64,000 bases of DNA. Origin: Epiperipatus broadwayi. Lineage: Eukaryota > Onychophora > Udeonychophora > Euonychophora > Peripatidae. The notes under the pieces are model-generated. The model was not told the DNA's origin. It made no database searches and saw nothing but the letters and a program-made list of their open reading frames with translations. Positions within the stretch are counted from its first letter, which is position 1. Each line of letters starts with the position of its first letter. The translations under genes and the position numbers were made by a program. This document shows, one piece after another, positions 61,646 through 64,000 of the stretch. Location of the stretch: assembly GCA_028023455.1 (NCBI GenBank), contig JAQFVV010000356.1:313893-377892 (forward strand), given 5' to 3'.

Positions 61646-62136
61646 TTATGATAGAAATTTTTCAATATTTCAAACTATAATGTTTGATTTTAAAAAAAAA
61701 GATACCTAACTTTTTGCTAGGCATATGTTTTTATTAAACAATCTGATATCTTCAATAGCATGGAAAATAATTTGAAACTAAACATAACAACCAAATTTTT
61801 TTTTACACACAAATTTAAATGCAAACTTAACAGTAATTTAATTAAAGCTTTCTTTCTTGTATTAGTTTACTATTATTACATAAGGCAAAGCCTTTAAACA
61901 AGCTCATTTTTAACAAACTTTGCTTTTAAATCAAATATTTAAATATGTAACTAATTAATTGAACACCATGTAAATATATAATAATGGTATTGTTATTTAC
62001 ATACACTCTTTGCAGAAATTTTTCCAATATTTGAAATTGTAATGTTTGATAACAAAATCAACTAACTTTTTGTTAGATCTCTTGCCACTTGGAAAATTTC
62101 TACAGAAAGCTCAAGTAATTAATGTTAGAATTATTG
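61646..62136. other. A+T-rich non-coding DNA
   Basis: Nothing recognised. Confidence 0.5.
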
Positions 62137-62312
62137 CATATTACATGGTAAACAAAGGCAAAACTCTCCATACAGTAGTGCCACCCTGTGCCAACCAGAA
62201 TAATCAATGGATGCCACTACTATATGGAGAGTTTTGCCTTTGTTTACAACAATTATGTGCTAGTATGAGATGGTGATCATGTGATGTTTAGTGGTTTAAC
62301 ATATTACATGGT
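62137..62312. mobile_element. Foldback family F copy with 13-bp target duplication
   Basis: catattacatggt occurs at 62137-62149 and 62300-62312. Between them are 150 bp: aaacaaaggcaaaactctcc, a short arm pair closing with ggagagttttgcctttgttt, then the tail with catgtgatgtttagtgg. The changed outer bases (aaacaaagg) are changed on both arms, so the arms still match. Confidence 0.88.
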
Positions 62313-62922
62313 GTTGAATTCATTAATTACATAATTAAATGTTATTCAAAAAGTAAGATTCATTAAAAATGAGTTTGTTTAAAGATTCTGCCTTGTCTAA
62401 ATACATCTTAAGTCAATACAAAGGAGTCTTTAGTTAAATTACTGTTAAATTTGCATTCAAACTCTAAGATAATGTTAAACTGTGGTAATGAATTAAAATG
62501 AAATTAAGTTACTGTTTGTAGGAGTTTCAATTGCTGTCCAAAGCTACTAATGATAACAAATTTAACTAATAAAAAAGCATGGCTAGTAAAAAATTAATTG
62601 GCATTTTTATCAAATATCAACATTTGAAATATTAGAAAACTTCTATGGAGAGTATAAGTAAGTAATGTTAGCATTACAGATATCTGTAAAATAGTCATGG
62701 GCCTTAAATGTTGCATTATTTCAGCAGCAGTATCTTAGTCTGAAAATATATTTATAATCTTATATATATATATCTTTAGCTATTAAGATAACATTACATC
62801 AATCAGGGTATAATAAATAAATACTACATTTATCTTGCTTGTAATACAATATTTACAGGGTTGTGATGAAGACAGAAATTATTCTCTCCCCTGTACTAAT
62901 GTCTTTAAAGTTGCACAAGTAG
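62313..62922. other. A+T-rich non-coding DNA
   Basis: Short AT run near 62761-62772. Nothing else recognised. Confidence 0.5.
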
Positions 62923-63019
62923 TTTTTTTTTTCAAATGTCAAATGCATTGACTGGGAAGCGAACCGAGCCAGCTGCTTGAAAGGCAGCTATGTTAACCGC
63001 TAGGCCACCAACGCTTGAC
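62923..63019 (-). mobile_element. tRNA-derived short element, copy 3
   Basis: Minus strand: GCGTTGGTGGCCTAGCGGTT (A box), anticodon arm gctgc-ctttcaa-gcagc (loop with TTC), CTCGGTTCGCTTCCC (B box), then gcatttgacatttg and an A run. The cloverleaf is nearly complete but the acceptor pairs are imperfect. Same 3' extension as the other two copies. Confidence 0.8.
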
Positions 63020-64000
63020 GAGTTTATTTTTTATATGAAAATTCAGATGTCACTTGACAAATGGAGATAATCCATGAAATATATGTGTAGTGAGAAATTA
63101 TAGTGTTAAAAAATATAAGAATTTTTACATTGAAGATAGTTTATAAAATGATGGATTTCAAAAATTACAAATGTATTTTTCCCTGATAAAATAAACAATT
63201 ATATATTTAAACGTTTCTAATAATTTTTCATTTTTGTTAAAACAATTATTTTATTGAATTGTATGTTGTGTTTATTTCAATTATTTAAGATTACAAATAA
63301 TGGAGATTTTTTTTAAAAAAATGTTAAATGTGTTGAATATTATAATATTTGATTATAATAATCTTGAATAATAAATTGAAACCAAATTTACTTTTGGTTT
63401 ATAGTAACTTAGATAAATATATAATATAATTTCAGTTTGCAATATTTATTTTTAATTGGTACTTCAGTGAAAATATATCTAAAAACATTTATGTGTGTAT
63501 GTTCATTTCTAGGAAGAAAAGTTTATTGACTATAAAAAACGTTTTATAAAATTTCAATATGATCAAAAAAAAATTTATACATTTCTTTTCAAAATTAATC
63601 CCATGAATTACAAATTAGTTTCATTTTTAGATTAAATTTGCTTATAAAGCTTAAAAGAAAAATATTATATTGTAGATTTTTGTTTTAATATATTTAAATT
63701 TCTTAACATATAATTTTTTTACATAAAACAAAATGAAATAACCTTAAAGCACTATTATTGCATGTTAAGTATTAAAATAATAATAAAAATAAATAAATTG
63801 AAGTTTCAAAATTAGATTAATTTTGGCAAGAATAAAATAAGAGTATATATATATGTGTGTGTGTGTTTTATCACTATAATGGAAATATACTATACTTTTA
63901 TAAATAAATTTTTAGTTATGATGTAATGAAGCAAAGCACCAATTGAAAACAGTCTTCACAAGTCTTACATTGCTTTATAGTAAAAAGTATTTTATGTAAT
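63020..64000. other. A+T-rich non-coding DNA
   Basis: AT/GT run at 63846-63868. No gene recognised up to the window end. Confidence 0.5.

Overview
This is a very A+T-rich, gene-poor stretch of animal nuclear DNA, most likely from an invertebrate. The evidence is the mix of degraded non-LTR, gypsy-like, Penelope-like and hAT elements, tRNA-derived short elements, foldback elements and long (TAGA)n/(TACA)n arrays. I see no convincing complete host gene, no functional rRNA or tRNA gene, no CRISPR array and no bacterial-style operon. I cannot name the species. Almost all long open frames are either translated microsatellite or the reverse of a transposable element. Two short stretches (29774-29836 plus, 38816-39025 minus) look like possible exons, but neither is proven.

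Layout. 1-3450: two abutting copies of one non-LTR retrotransposon. 3451-6494: plain A+T-rich DNA. 6495-10510: a microsatellite, a hammerhead-bearing repeat fragment, three foldbacks and a hammerhead-bearing dimeric repeat. 11731-13622: a Penelope-like element whose endonuclease end is repeated in inverted orientation at its front. 13800-18750: plain A+T-rich DNA. 18912-18969: a solitary, structurally complete hammerhead ribozyme. 20038-20905: a tandem dimer of a 473-bp hammerhead repeat. 23665-27618: foldbacks. 29772-31110: possible terminal exon and 3'UTR-like sequence. 33978-35075: a hammerhead-repeat fragment beside a large compound tetranucleotide array. 40477-44264: a 3.8-kb element with an LTR-like left part and tandem plus inverted 260-bp units on its right. 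46742-47328 and 53583-55107: satellite-like dimers, tRNA-derived elements and a deleted hAT element with a perfect 8-bp target duplication. 55154-60426: a decayed minus-strand gypsy-like element, one LTR of which is split by a foldback insertion. 61116-63019: a second hammerhead dimer, another foldback and a tRNA-derived element.

The most interesting system is the set of hammerhead (HHR) repeats. At least three sequence-distinct type I hammerheads can be folded by hand with essentially all core residues present (10375-10431, 20704-20762, 18912-18969). Copies of the first two families covary in stem I. Two families lie in direct-repeat dimers with one ribozyme per monomer (about 406-416 bp and 473 bp), which is the organisation of retrozymes: non-autonomous elements that move through self-cleaved, circularised RNA. 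A Penelope-like element, the RT class proposed to move such RNAs in animals, is in the same window. One family also carries a tRNA-like A/B-box pair. A separate foldback family, four copies of which show 8-13-bp target duplications and a common 3' tail, may be related, but this is weaker.
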